NCBI GenBank assembly: GCA_026417675.1
Contig: JAOACV010000145.1
Location: 1-6,695, forward strand
Direction: 5' to 3'
From: Verrucomicrobiia bacterium
GTDB lineage: Bacteria > Verrucomicrobiota > Verrucomicrobiia > CAIQCK01
Length of the DNA: 6,695 bases
Numbering within the stretch: position 1 is the stretch's first letter; every line of letters begins with the position of its first letter. The notes beneath the pieces were generated by a model. It was not told the DNA's origin and did not search any database. It saw only the letters and a list, made by a program, of their open reading frames with translations. Both the position numbers and the translations under genes were made by a program. Shown here in pieces: positions 1 to 5,943 of this stretch.

Positions 1-72
1 GGCCCCGACCGCAAGCCGGTGCCGGAGGATTTGTTCCAGAAGCACGCCGAGCGTGTGATCATTGCGCCGTGA
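1..72 (+). CDS. C-terminal end of an unidentified protein (partial)
   Basis: Frame 1 is open from the window edge to a TGA at 70-72 and gives 23 residues ending in HAERVIIAP. The tail is mixed polar and charged (PDRKPVPEDLFQKHAER) and ends in a short hydrophobic stretch. No motif is recognisable in so short a piece, so no function is proposed. The reading frame is supported by its position: it stops 27 bp before the end of the convergent minus-strand gene, leaving a compact tail-to-tail junction. No obvious hairpin plus T-run terminator lies between the two stops. The gene could be longer upstream, outside the window. Confidence 0.5.
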   Translation, partial: GPDRKPVPEDLFQKHAERVIIAP

Positions 73-99
73 GCCGCGCGCAAGCGGGCAGGATGGCCG

Positions 100-1239
100 C
101 TAAAAGCGCAGGAAAGCGCCGATGTGGCCGGCTTCCTTGAGCATCGCTGCGGCAGGGCCGTGGACTTGCTCGACGGTGCCGCCGATGGCGACCACGCGCT
201 CGGCCATGCACTCGATCAAATCTTCCTCCGGCTGCACCGCGCTGCGACAGTAATCGCAGGCGCGGCGGTCTTCGGGCATGAGGGCGGCGCAGTTGACGCA
301 ACGGCAGCCGCGGGGTGAATAGCCCTCCGCGAACACCAGACGCCAGACGCGGTTTTGTTGCAGGGCGTTCAGCGTCGCCGCGAGACCGGTGTCGGCCTGT
401 GTTTTCTTGGCGGCGGTGGCGATGAGCTGCCGGACCAGTTTGAGGTCGTCCTCCTGGGCGGCCATCCGCTCGACTTCGAGGGCGGCCGACAACACCTGCG
501 CGGGCGTGGCTTCGATGGGCAGGGAAATGACGCCGGCCAGCCGCGAGCGCAGCCGCTTCGGCAACAACCGCTCCAGTTCGCTGGTCGCGTCCACGGGGCC
601 GGCCAGCAACAGCCGGTCGAACCGCTGCGCGTCGGCCAGTTGCGCGGTCATTTCGGCGACGTGTTTGAGGTGCCACAGCGCGTGATGTTCTGCCCGGCGA
701 TCGAAACCGGGCTGCGAATGAAGGCGGTCCTTGCCAACGCTCTTGGCGTGCCGCACCTCCGCAGGCGAATAAGCGCCCGTGCTCTCCTCAATCTCGCCCA
801 GGAACACCGTGAACAGCCGCGCGCGCGTCTTGTCGGCCAGCACCACGCCGTAGCGCTCGTGGTCGTCGAACAACTCCAGCAACGGCCGCACGTAGGGCGC
901 GTCGGCCCAATGGGCGTGGTTGCGCACCGGGACGCGCAGTTGCTGGTGCCAAAAGAATCCGTCGGTCTCGCGGCAGAACGCCACGAGGCTTTGCGCTGTC
1001 GGCTTCAGGCTGGCGACGAACTGTTGCACGTGCCCGGCGTCGGCGGCAAAAAGCTTGCGCTCGCGGTCGCTGCCGAGCCGCTTCTCCAGCGCGCGCAGCA
1101 TATTCTTCAGGGCCGCCTCGAAACCGCGCTGGCGGTTCGGCTCGCGCGCCGAATCCACGTCCAGATAGAGGCTGAGCATCGGCTCGCCCGGTTTGCTGGC
1201 CCGGTTGATGAGACTCTGCACTTCCGCCCTTTCAACCAT
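100..1239 (-). CDS. eRF1-like protein of the bacterial archaeo-eukaryotic release factor (baeRF) type, with zinc ribbon
   Basis: This is a 379-residue protein. The central part (about 127-235, opening with YGVVLADKTRARLF and followed by FDRLLLAGP near 207) resembles eRF1 domain 2. The C-terminal part (about 240-379) resembles the L7Ae-like eRF1 domain 3, ending in the typical GHIGAFLRF. A zinc ribbon is inserted in it: C314-x2-C317-x10-C328-x2-C331, plus C312. Such proteins are thought to act at the ribosome in peptide release, rescue or stress. Where eRF1 carries GGQ, this protein appears to have H174-S175-Q176 (LHSQPGFDRRAEHH), so the Gln may be kept without the two Gly; this alignment is by eye. 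The start is the ATG at 1239, 5 nt after AAGGAGG, the best ribosome site in the window. A TTG 12 codons upstream (1275) has no such site. The gene is monocistronic as far as seen and divergent from the hydrolase gene. Family call is confident; cellular role is inference. Confidence 0.8.
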   Translation of the reverse strand: MVERAEVQSLINRASKPGEPMLSLYLDVDSAREPNRQRGFEAALKNMLRALEKRLGSDRERKLFAADAGHVQQFVASLKPTAQSLVAFCRETDGFFWHQQLRVPVRNHAHWADAPYVRPLLELFDDHERYGVVLADKTRARLFTVFLGEIEESTGAYSPAEVRHAKSVGKDRLHSQPGFDRRAEHHALWHLKHVAEMTAQLADAQRFDRLLLAGPVDATSELERLLPKRLRSRLAGVISLPIEATPAQVLSAALEVERMAAQEDDLKLVRQLIATAAKKTQADTGLAATLNALQQNRVWRLVFAEGYSPRGCRCVNCAALMPEDRRACDYCRSAVQPEEDLIECMAERVVAIGGTVEQVHGPAAAMLKEAGHIGAFLRF

Positions 1240-1244
1240 CACAA

Positions 1245-1251
1245 CCTCCTT
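1245..1251 (-). promoter_or_regulatory. Strong Shine-Dalgarno site deciding the start of the release-factor-like gene
   Basis: Read on the minus strand the sequence is AAGGAGG, then TTGTG, then the ATG at 1239-1237. This is a near-perfect anti-SD match at a 5-nt spacing. It argues for the 1239 start over the in-frame TTG at 1275, which would place this site inside the coding region. The other genes in the window have much weaker sites. Confidence 0.85.
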
Positions 1252-1289
1252 CTTTTGTTCCGTGTTTGATGCCAATCACTGCGATGAAA

Positions 1290-1315
1290 ATTAGACCTCG
1301 CGGCCGCGCAGTCAA
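1290..1315 (-). promoter_or_regulatory. Possible sigma70-like promoter for the release-factor-like gene
   Basis: On the minus strand TTGACT (1315-1310, five of six consensus bases) is followed by TCTAAT (1295-1290, five of six). It sits 51 bp or more upstream of the ATG at 1239 in the only AT-richer patch of the divergent spacer. The spacer between the boxes is only 14 bp, shorter than the usual 16-18. Either the spacing is suboptimal or one box is a chance match. Shifting the -10 to TAATTT gives a 16-bp spacer but a poorer box. Confidence 0.3.
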
Positions 1316-1410
1316 GGCGCGGCGCGTTGACCCGCAGGCTGACCGGTGAAACGAACTGTCGAATTCACGCGCCCGCGGTAGAATGGGCGCGACTCGACAT
1401 CCGACTGATC

Positions 1411-2538
1411 ATGAAACGCATCCTCGGCTTGTGCCTGATTGTGCTTTCGTTGGCGCTCCTGTTCCTCGCCGCAACCCCCGCCACGGCGTGCGAATCAGCC
1501 GCCGCGCCGCGCGCGCCGCGGCTCGACCGGAACAACCTGCTCGTCTATCGCGACGCCCGCGGCGTCATCCGTCCGGTGAAAACCGTGGCGGACTGGAAGA
1601 AACGCCGCGCTGAAATCCTGGCCGGCGCGCAGCAGGTGATGGGGCCATTGCCTGGCGCGGCGAAACGCTGCGCCCTGAACATGAAAATCGAGGAAGAAAC
1701 CAATTGCGGCGCTTATGTGCGGCGGCTCATCAGCTACGCATCGGGTCCCAACGAGCGCGTGCCCGCCTATCTGCTGATTCCCCAGGCCGCGCTGCGCGGT
1801 CCGAAATCGAAGTTTCCCGCCGTGCTTTGCCTGCATCCGACCGACAACAAGATCGGCCACAAGGTCGTCGTCGGCCTCGGCGGCAGGGCCAACCGCCAAT
1901 ACGCGAGCGAACTGGCCGAGCGCGGCTACGTCACGCTCGCGCCGTCGTATCCGTTGCTCGCCAACTACCAGCCGGACATCAAGGCGCTCGGCTACGCCAG
2001 CGGCACCATGAAGGCCATCTGGGACAACATCCGCGGCCTGGACCTGCTCGAATCGCTGCCGTTCGTCAAGCGCGGCGCATTCGGCGTCATCGGCCACTCG
2101 CTGGGCGGGCACAACTCGGTTTATACGGCCGTCTTCGACCCTCGCATCAAGGTCATCGTGTCGAGTTGCGGCCTGGACTCCTATCTGGATTACTACAGCG
2201 AACGCGCTGACAAAGTGTGGCAGCTTGAACAAGGTTGGTGCCAGACCCGCTATATGCCGCGTCTGGCCGACTATCGCGGCCGGCTTCAAGACATCCCCTT
2301 CGATTTCCATGAACTGATCCGCGCGCTTGCACCGCGCGTCTGCTTCCTCAACGCCCCGTTGAGGGACGGCAACTTCAAATGGAGGAGCGTGGACGCCGTC
2401 GTTGCCGCCGCGTTGCAAGTGTATCGTCTCTACGGCGTCCCGCAAAACCTCCGCGTCGAGCACCCCGACTGCGACCACGACTTCCCGGAACCCATGCGCG
2501 AGTTGGCCTACAGACTTTTCGACCAGCACCTTCGCTGA
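1411..2538 (+). CDS. Secreted alpha/beta hydrolase (acetyl xylan esterase / dienelactone hydrolase-like)
   Basis: A 375-residue precursor. Residues 1-26 form a signal peptide (MKR, a long Leu/Val/Ala core, then ATA before C27), so the enzyme is exported. The AT-A-C end is a poor lipobox, so a lipoprotein is possible but less likely. The mature part has the alpha/beta-hydrolase fold: the strand FPAVLCLHP, the nucleophile elbow GHSLGG with Ser230, and the late HPDCDHDFP segment with His356 as the likely catalytic base. Asp319 in LNAPLRDGNFKW is the best candidate acid, with Asp328 as an alternative. The closest families by eye are large esterases of the Abhydrolase_7/acetyl xylan esterase kind, common in Planctomycetota and Verrucomicrobiota. 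The substrate is not predictable. The frame is open back to a TTG at 1327, but the ATG at 1411 is chosen because the signal peptide starts there. No clear Shine-Dalgarno precedes it; TAGAAT at 1379-1384 is a weak -10 candidate. A 47-bp gap separates it from the downstream oxidoreductase, so co-transcription is plausible. Confidence 0.85.
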   Translation: MKRILGLCLIVLSLALLFLAATPATACESAAAPRAPRLDRNNLLVYRDARGVIRPVKTVADWKKRRAEILAGAQQVMGPLPGAAKRCALNMKIEEETNCGAYVRRLISYASGPNERVPAYLLIPQAALRGPKSKFPAVLCLHPTDNKIGHKVVVGLGGRANRQYASELAERGYVTLAPSYPLLANYQPDIKALGYASGTMKAIWDNIRGLDLLESLPFVKRGAFGVIGHSLGGHNSVYTAVFDPRIKVIVSSCGLDSYLDYYSERADKVWQLEQGWCQTRYMPRLADYRGRLQDIPFDFHELIRALAPRVCFLNAPLRDGNFKWRSVDAVVAAALQVYRLYGVPQNLRVEHPDCDHDFPEPMRELAYRLFDQHLR

Positions 2539-2553
2539 TCATCTCCCGGCAAG

Positions 2554-2574
2554 CCATCAACCATCAGCCATCAA
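2554..2574 (+). repeat. Three tandem 7-bp repeats (CCATCAA / CCATCAG / CCATCAA)
   Basis: Between the hydrolase stop and the oxidoreductase start there are three back-to-back heptamers: CCATCAA at 2554-2560, CCATCAG at 2561-2567 and CCATCAA at 2568-2574. They differ at one base only. The array ends 11 bp before the ATG at 2586 and takes the place where a Shine-Dalgarno would normally lie. It may be a short sequence repeat that varies in copy number, or part of an unusual leader. The repeat is directly visible; any function is inference. Confidence 0.7.
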
Positions 2575-2585
2575 TTCTCACTCCC

Positions 2586-3773
2586 ATGAACCGTCGCCAC
2601 TTTCTCCAAACATCGGCCGGCACCGCGCTCTGGCTGTCCGGATTGTCCATCCACGGCACCACCGCCGCGAGATATCGCGTCGCCGTCATTGGGCGCACCG
2701 GCAGGGGCAACTACGGGCATGGCCTCGACATCGTGTGGAAACAGATCCCCCAAGCCGAGATCGTCGCGGTCGCCGACGAAAACGAGACAGGCCGCGCCGA
2801 AGCCGCGAAACGGCTCAACGCCCCGCGCGCCTATGCCGATTACCACGAGATGCTGGAGAAGGAAAAACCGCAAATCGTCAGCGTGGCCCCGCGCTGGCTG
2901 GATTGCCATCGCGATATGGTCATCGCCTGCGCCGAAGCCGGCGTGCTCGGCATCATGATGGAGAAGCCGATGGCCCGCACGCTGGCCGAGGCCGACGAGA
3001 TGATCGCCGCGTGCGATCGTGCCCGCGTCAAAACCGTCATCACACATCAGACACGCTACAGTCCCCGTCTGGAGCGCGTGAAGGAAATGATCGCCGCAGG
3101 CAAACTTGGCGACATCCTCGAGCTGCGCGGCCGGGGCAAGGAAGACAGCCGCGGCGGCGGAGAGGACCTGATGGTGCTCGGCTCTCATATCATGGACCTG
3201 ATGCGCCTGCTGGCGGGTGACGCGAAATGGTGCATGGCGCGCGTGCTTGACGGTGGCAAGCCCGTCACCCGGGCCGAGGTGCGCGACGGCAACGAAGGCA
3301 TCGGCCCGCTCGCCGGCGACCGAATTGACGCCATGTATGGCTTCGCCCCGCCGACCGTCGGGTTCTTTTCATCGCAACGCAACGCCGGCAAGCCGACAAG
3401 CCGTTTCGGGTTGCGCGTGCTCGGCACGAAAGGCTGCCTCGACATCGGCACGGGCAGCCTGCCCAACGTTTTCTTCCTTGACGACCCACAATGGCGCGGC
3501 GGCAACGCCCGCTGGCAGCCCGTCACCAGTGCCGGGTTGAACCTGCCGGAGCCGCTCCCGACGAAAGGCCCGTCGGATCTAAACGCCGGCAACATTTGGA
3601 TCGCGCAAGACCTCATCCGCGCCATCGAAACCGACGCGCAACCCAAGGGCAGTTTCGCGGACGGCCGCGCCGCGCTGGAAATGATCCTCGCCGTTTATGA
3701 ATCCCACCGCCTAGGCGGCTTGGCCCCGCTGCCGCTGAAGGACCGCGACCATCCGCTGAAGAAGCTCTCATGA
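2586..3773 (+). CDS. Tat-exported Gfo/Idh/MocA-family oxidoreductase
   Basis: A 395-residue protein. It opens with MNRRHFLQTSAGTALWLSG, a twin-arginine signal (R3-R4, HFLQ, then a hydrophobic stretch), so it is predicted to be exported folded, probably with its nicotinamide cofactor bound. The Rossmann nucleotide-binding loop follows at about 30-45 (VAVIGRTGRGNYGHG). The family EKP motif is at E126-K127-P128, where the Lys is the usual catalytic residue. H201 and D204 in GSHIMDL match the conserved HxxxD-type substrate and catalytic residues. The C-terminal half (about 140-395) is the alpha/beta dehydrogenase domain that binds substrate. Such enzymes oxidise or reduce sugars and cyclitols or, as in some glycosidases of the superfamily, use NAD for redox-assisted cleavage. 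The exact substrate cannot be read. The frame extends upstream to 2379 inside the hydrolase gene, but that part is Arg/Pro-rich out-of-frame shadow; the ATG at 2586 fits the signal sequence. There is no convincing Shine-Dalgarno. Confidence 0.88.
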   Translation: MNRRHFLQTSAGTALWLSGLSIHGTTAARYRVAVIGRTGRGNYGHGLDIVWKQIPQAEIVAVADENETGRAEAAKRLNAPRAYADYHEMLEKEKPQIVSVAPRWLDCHRDMVIACAEAGVLGIMMEKPMARTLAEADEMIAACDRARVKTVITHQTRYSPRLERVKEMIAAGKLGDILELRGRGKEDSRGGGEDLMVLGSHIMDLMRLLAGDAKWCMARVLDGGKPVTRAEVRDGNEGIGPLAGDRIDAMYGFAPPTVGFFSSQRNAGKPTSRFGLRVLGTKGCLDIGTGSLPNVFFLDDPQWRGGNARWQPVTSAGLNLPEPLPTKGPSDLNAGNIWIAQDLIRAIETDAQPKGSFADGRAALEMILAVYESHRLGGLAPLPLKDRDHPLKKLS

Positions 3774-3833
3774 GACGGGGCCGCGCGGAGATCCCGCATC
3801 GGTTAAAGTTTTCCTGAAGCCGATCTCGTCCCG

Positions 3834-3881
3834 ATCCCCCTGCCCGGCTTTTCCGCCGCAGGCACAGGCAACCTGGGGGAT
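3834..3881. terminator. Inverted repeat between convergent genes, possible bidirectional terminator
   Basis: ATCCCCC at 3834-3840 pairs perfectly with GGGGGAT at 3875-3881. Just inside, TGCC at 3841-3844 can pair with GGCA at 3861-3864 or 3867-3870, and GGC with GCC around a TTTTCC loop. The structure lies between the stop of the oxidoreductase (3773) and the stop of the Nudix gene (3899), where transcripts from both sides meet. There is no following T-run on either strand, so this is not a classical Rho-independent terminator. Confidence 0.35.
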
Positions 3882-3898
3882 GAAATGCGGGGTTACTC

Positions 3899-4423
3899 CT
3901 ATCCTCGCCCCATGGCTCTGCTGAAATGGTGAAACAGTTTCAGAAAAGCGTCGGCAAACTGGCGGGGATTGGCTTGCACCATCGCGACAACTTCCGCCAG
4001 TGTGTGGAAGCGGCCGGACTCGATCTCGCGCGGATTCGGCCGCGGTGTTGCGCCGGTCTGCCACGTGTAGAACGCGACGTGTTCCCATCCCGTCTCGGCG
4101 GAGGCGGGCAGCTTGAACAACCACATGAGGCCCGCGTCGGCCTCCAAACCGAGTTCCTCACGCAGTTCGCGCCGGGCGCAGGCGTCGTAGCTCTCCCCGG
4201 CGTCGAGATGGCCGGAGGCGGAGGAGTCGTAACAACCGGGGAACCTGTCCTTGGTCTGGGAGCGTTTCTGCAAATAGAGTTCGCCGGCGGGGTTGAATAC
4301 GAAGATGTGCACGGCCCGGTGCATCAGGCCGCGCCGATGGATTTCGCCGCGCGTGGCTTGGGCGACAACCTCATCCCGCTCGTTCACCACGTCGAGGAGT
4401 TCCAGTTGGTTGTCGGTGATCAT
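3899..4423 (-). CDS. Nudix hydrolase (YfcD-like)
   Basis: A 174-residue cytoplasmic protein without a signal peptide. It has a complete Nudix box from G71 to L93: G71, E77, then R85-E86-L87-R88-E89-E90-L91-G92-L93, matching GX5EX7REUXEEXGU. The Glu residues bind the divalent metals needed to cleave a nucleoside or other diphosphate linked to X. The N-terminal part (ELLDVVNERDEVV, then RGEIHRRGLMHRAVHIFVFN, LYLQKRSQTKDRFPGCYDSS) resembles YfcD-type Nudix proteins and the related isopentenyl-diphosphate isomerase fold. It lacks clear isomerase catalytic signatures, so hydrolase is preferred. The length is normal for the group. It starts 9 bp after the stop of the carbon-nitrogen hydrolase gene, so the two are probably one transcript. 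A GGAG lies only 3 nt before the ATG, a tight and weak ribosome site. The substrate is unknown. Confidence 0.88.
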   Translation of the reverse strand: MITDNQLELLDVVNERDEVVAQATRGEIHRRGLMHRAVHIFVFNPAGELYLQKRSQTKDRFPGCYDSSASGHLDAGESYDACARRELREELGLEADAGLMWLFKLPASAETGWEHVAFYTWQTGATPRPNPREIESGRFHTLAEVVAMVQANPRQFADAFLKLFHHFSRAMGRG

Positions 4424-4432
4424 TGACTCCGA

Positions 4433-5815
4433 TCACCGGCTGGTTTCGGCCGTCCAGACGGGGCGATGACGGACGTGCTCGGCTTTGAAATCGCCGAGGC
4501 TGGTCCAGTAAAGCCGCTTGTTCAAGTCCACCTCGGCCACGGCGACGGTGCCGAACTTCTCGGCCTGCGCGATGACCTTGCCTTCGTGGTCGAACACGGC
4601 GGAGATCATCCACTGCGCCGAGACGTCGGTGTAGGTGCTGCTGACGACATAGACGTGGTTTTCGCAGGCGCGCGCTGCGGCGAGCATCGGATTGCAACCC
4701 CAGACGGGGAACGCGATGACCTCCGCGCCGTTCATGCTCAACCGCCGCGCCGGCTCCGGGAAAAAGCCGTCGTAGCAGATCATGATGCCAACCTTGCCGA
4801 AGCGCGTCTGGAACACCGGATAGTCGCGGCCCGGCTGGATGCCTTTGTCGCACTCGCCGCGCGGAAGGGTCACTTTGCGATACTTGCCAATCATCCTCCC
4901 GTCCGGCCCCATCAGCGCGGCGGTGTTGTAGATGAGACGGCCGTCGCGCTCGACGACGGGCACGACGATGTGGGTGTCGTGTTGTTTCGCCAACGCCCCG
5001 AAATACTCCGTGGACGGTCCCGGCACCGGCTCGGCGACTTTCTCAAACGGCAGGCCCGTGCCCGCGTAGGTGAGCGTCTCGCCCAGCACGATGAGGTCGG
5101 CGCGCTGTCGGGCGGCCTCCTCGATCAGCGGCGCGAACAGCTTGCGACTTCCTTCCGGCGTCTTGCCGCCCTTGGGCATGAAGTGCACCGTCGCGAGCCG
5201 TGCGAGGCGCGGCGGCAACGGCTGGGTTTCTTCGAACGTCACGCAACCCCACTCGACCCTGCCGCGCGGCGCCCAGCGCAGGCAAAGCTCAACGACGGCA
5301 CGTGTGGCCTTGGAGGGCGCTTTATAGACATCCGACACCTCCGTCCAGCCGCGCGCGTCGGTGGCTTTGTCGGTCGGATAAAGTGGTTCCACGCGCGGCA
5401 GTGGGTTGGGATCGAACTTGCTGGTCGAACCCGGCTCGTCATGGCGGAACGGCCCCTTTTCATCCGTCTGCCAGATGACGCGCGCCAACACGCTGCGGCG
5501 GGGCACGGCGACGTTGGTCGCTTTGCGGAGGGCGAAGAAACGATAGTGCCGGCCGCCTTTGACGGGAAACGTCTTCGTCCACCAGCCCGACTGTCCCTCG
5601 CTGTTGTCGGATTGGATAACGAAGCTGCCTTTGCGGTCGGGCCCGCCGCGCGAGTTGTAGGCGAAGGCCGGCTTGATTTCATCCCGGGGCGAGCCGGTCT
5701 GCCAGCCGTCGGGAGGCACGTCGGCGGAAACCGCGCCGGCGAGGAAGCACAAGGCCAGTCGGTTCAGCCATCGAACTACTGGCGATGGCGCGAAGGTTTC
5801 ACGAATCAGCTTCAT
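4433..5815 (-). CDS. Secreted carbon-nitrogen hydrolase (nitrilase superfamily) with N-terminal beta-rich domain
   Basis: A 460-residue precursor. Residues 1-31 look like a signal peptide (basic N-region, [15 protein letters not shown], cleavage likely before DVPPDGW). Residues about 32-200 are a beta-rich domain ([43 protein letters not shown]) resembling a galactose-binding or carbohydrate-binding jelly roll; this is by eye. Residues about 205-450 are the nitrilase-superfamily catalytic domain, with Glu246 (GETLTY), Lys314 ([10 protein letters not shown]), Cys347 (ICYDGFFPE) and the usual extra Glu321. The family hydrolyses non-peptide C-N bonds in amides, nitriles or carbamoyl compounds through a Cys thioester. 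Which amide is attacked is not visible. Most relatives are cytoplasmic and about 260-330 residues, so export and the extra domain are unusual. The ATG at 5815 is preceded by GGAG with a 6-nt spacer. The Nudix gene follows in the same operon. The catalytic call is firm; the N-terminal domain's role is inference. Confidence 0.87.
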   Translation of the reverse strand: MKLIRETFAPSPVVRWLNRLALCFLAGAVSADVPPDGWQTGSPRDEIKPAFAYNSRGGPDRKGSFVIQSDNSEGQSGWWTKTFPVKGGRHYRFFALRKATNVAVPRRSVLARVIWQTDEKGPFRHDEPGSTSKFDPNPLPRVEPLYPTDKATDARGWTEVSDVYKAPSKATRAVVELCLRWAPRGRVEWGCVTFEETQPLPPRLARLATVHFMPKGGKTPEGSRKLFAPLIEEAARQRADLIVLGETLTYAGTGLPFEKVAEPVPGPSTEYFGALAKQHDTHIVVPVVERDGRLIYNTAALMGPDGRMIGKYRKVTLPRGECDKGIQPGRDYPVFQTRFGKVGIMICYDGFFPEPARRLSMNGAEVIAFPVWGCNPMLAAARACENHVYVVSSTYTDVSAQWMISAVFDHEGKVIAQAEKFGTVAVAEVDLNKRLYWTSLGDFKAEHVRHRPVWTAETSR

Positions 5816-5852
5816 GAGGAACTCCAGTCGAATCCAAATAGTTCACGGACTT

Positions 5853-5925
5853 CGTAGCCGCTGACGTGAGGTGCCGGGAAGTCGGTTGCTGGGAACGCGT
5901 CCGCCTCCTCATGTCGGCGGCTACG
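5853..5925. repeat. Long imperfect inverted repeat (REP/MITE-like) in the secretin-hydrolase spacer
   Basis: The left arm CGTAGCCGCTGACGTGAGG (5853-5871) and the right arm CCTCATGTCGGCGGCTACG (5907-5925) are reverse complements at 17 of 19 positions. Weaker complementarity continues inwards, leaving about 35 nt between the arms. The right arm region also contains its own small hairpin, CCGCC (5901-5905) against GGCGG (5916-5920). It sits in the 128 bp between the secretin stop (5946) and the hydrolase start (5815), both on the minus strand. It could end or dampen secretin transcription, stabilise the mRNA 3' end, or be one copy of a dispersed intergenic repeat. No T-run follows on the minus strand, so a classical terminator is less likely. 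Confidence 0.7.
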
Positions 5926-5943
5926 TGCTTGTCGGGCCGCGCG

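Larger units (their letters stand above)
1240..1410. other. Divergent intergenic region between the release-factor-like gene and the hydrolase gene
   Basis: This 171-bp spacer must carry the promoters of both divergent genes. The minus-strand side holds the strong ribosome site and a possible promoter (1290-1315). On the plus-strand side the best -10 candidate is TAGAAT at 1379-1384, but no good -35 lies at the proper distance, so a plus-strand promoter cannot be placed with confidence. Two frames extend into it (TTG at 1275 on the minus strand and TTG at 1327 on the plus strand), but both are judged to be non-coding extensions. Confidence 0.6.

Noticed and set aside
355..1269. A 304-codon plus-strand frame opposite the release-factor-like gene.
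   Set aside because: It is the antisense shadow of a gene with a strong ribosome site and recognisable domains, and it has Gln/Arg/Leu-rich sequence without motifs.
1495..2529. A 344-codon minus-strand frame opposite the secreted alpha/beta hydrolase.
   Set aside because: The plus-strand product has a signal peptide and an intact GHSLGG elbow; the antisense translation has neither domain nor signal features.
1405..2542. CTGATCAT occurs at both edges of the alpha/beta hydrolase gene, which could suggest target-site duplication.
   Set aside because: It is only 8 bp containing a palindromic TGATCA core, one copy overlaps the start codon and the other the stop codon, and there are no terminal inverted repeats. 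Chance is the simplest explanation.
2379..2585. An upstream extension of the oxidoreductase frame into the hydrolase gene.
   Set aside because: The extension is Arg/Pro-rich out-of-frame hydrolase sequence. The twin-arginine signal begins at the ATG at 2586, which must be at the N-terminus to work.
4466..5857. A 463-codon open frame on the plus strand, opposite the carbon-nitrogen hydrolase gene.
   Set aside because: It is antisense to a gene with clear catalytic motifs. Its translation is Arg/Ala/His-rich low-information sequence with no recognisable domain, as expected for stop-poor GC-rich antisense frames.
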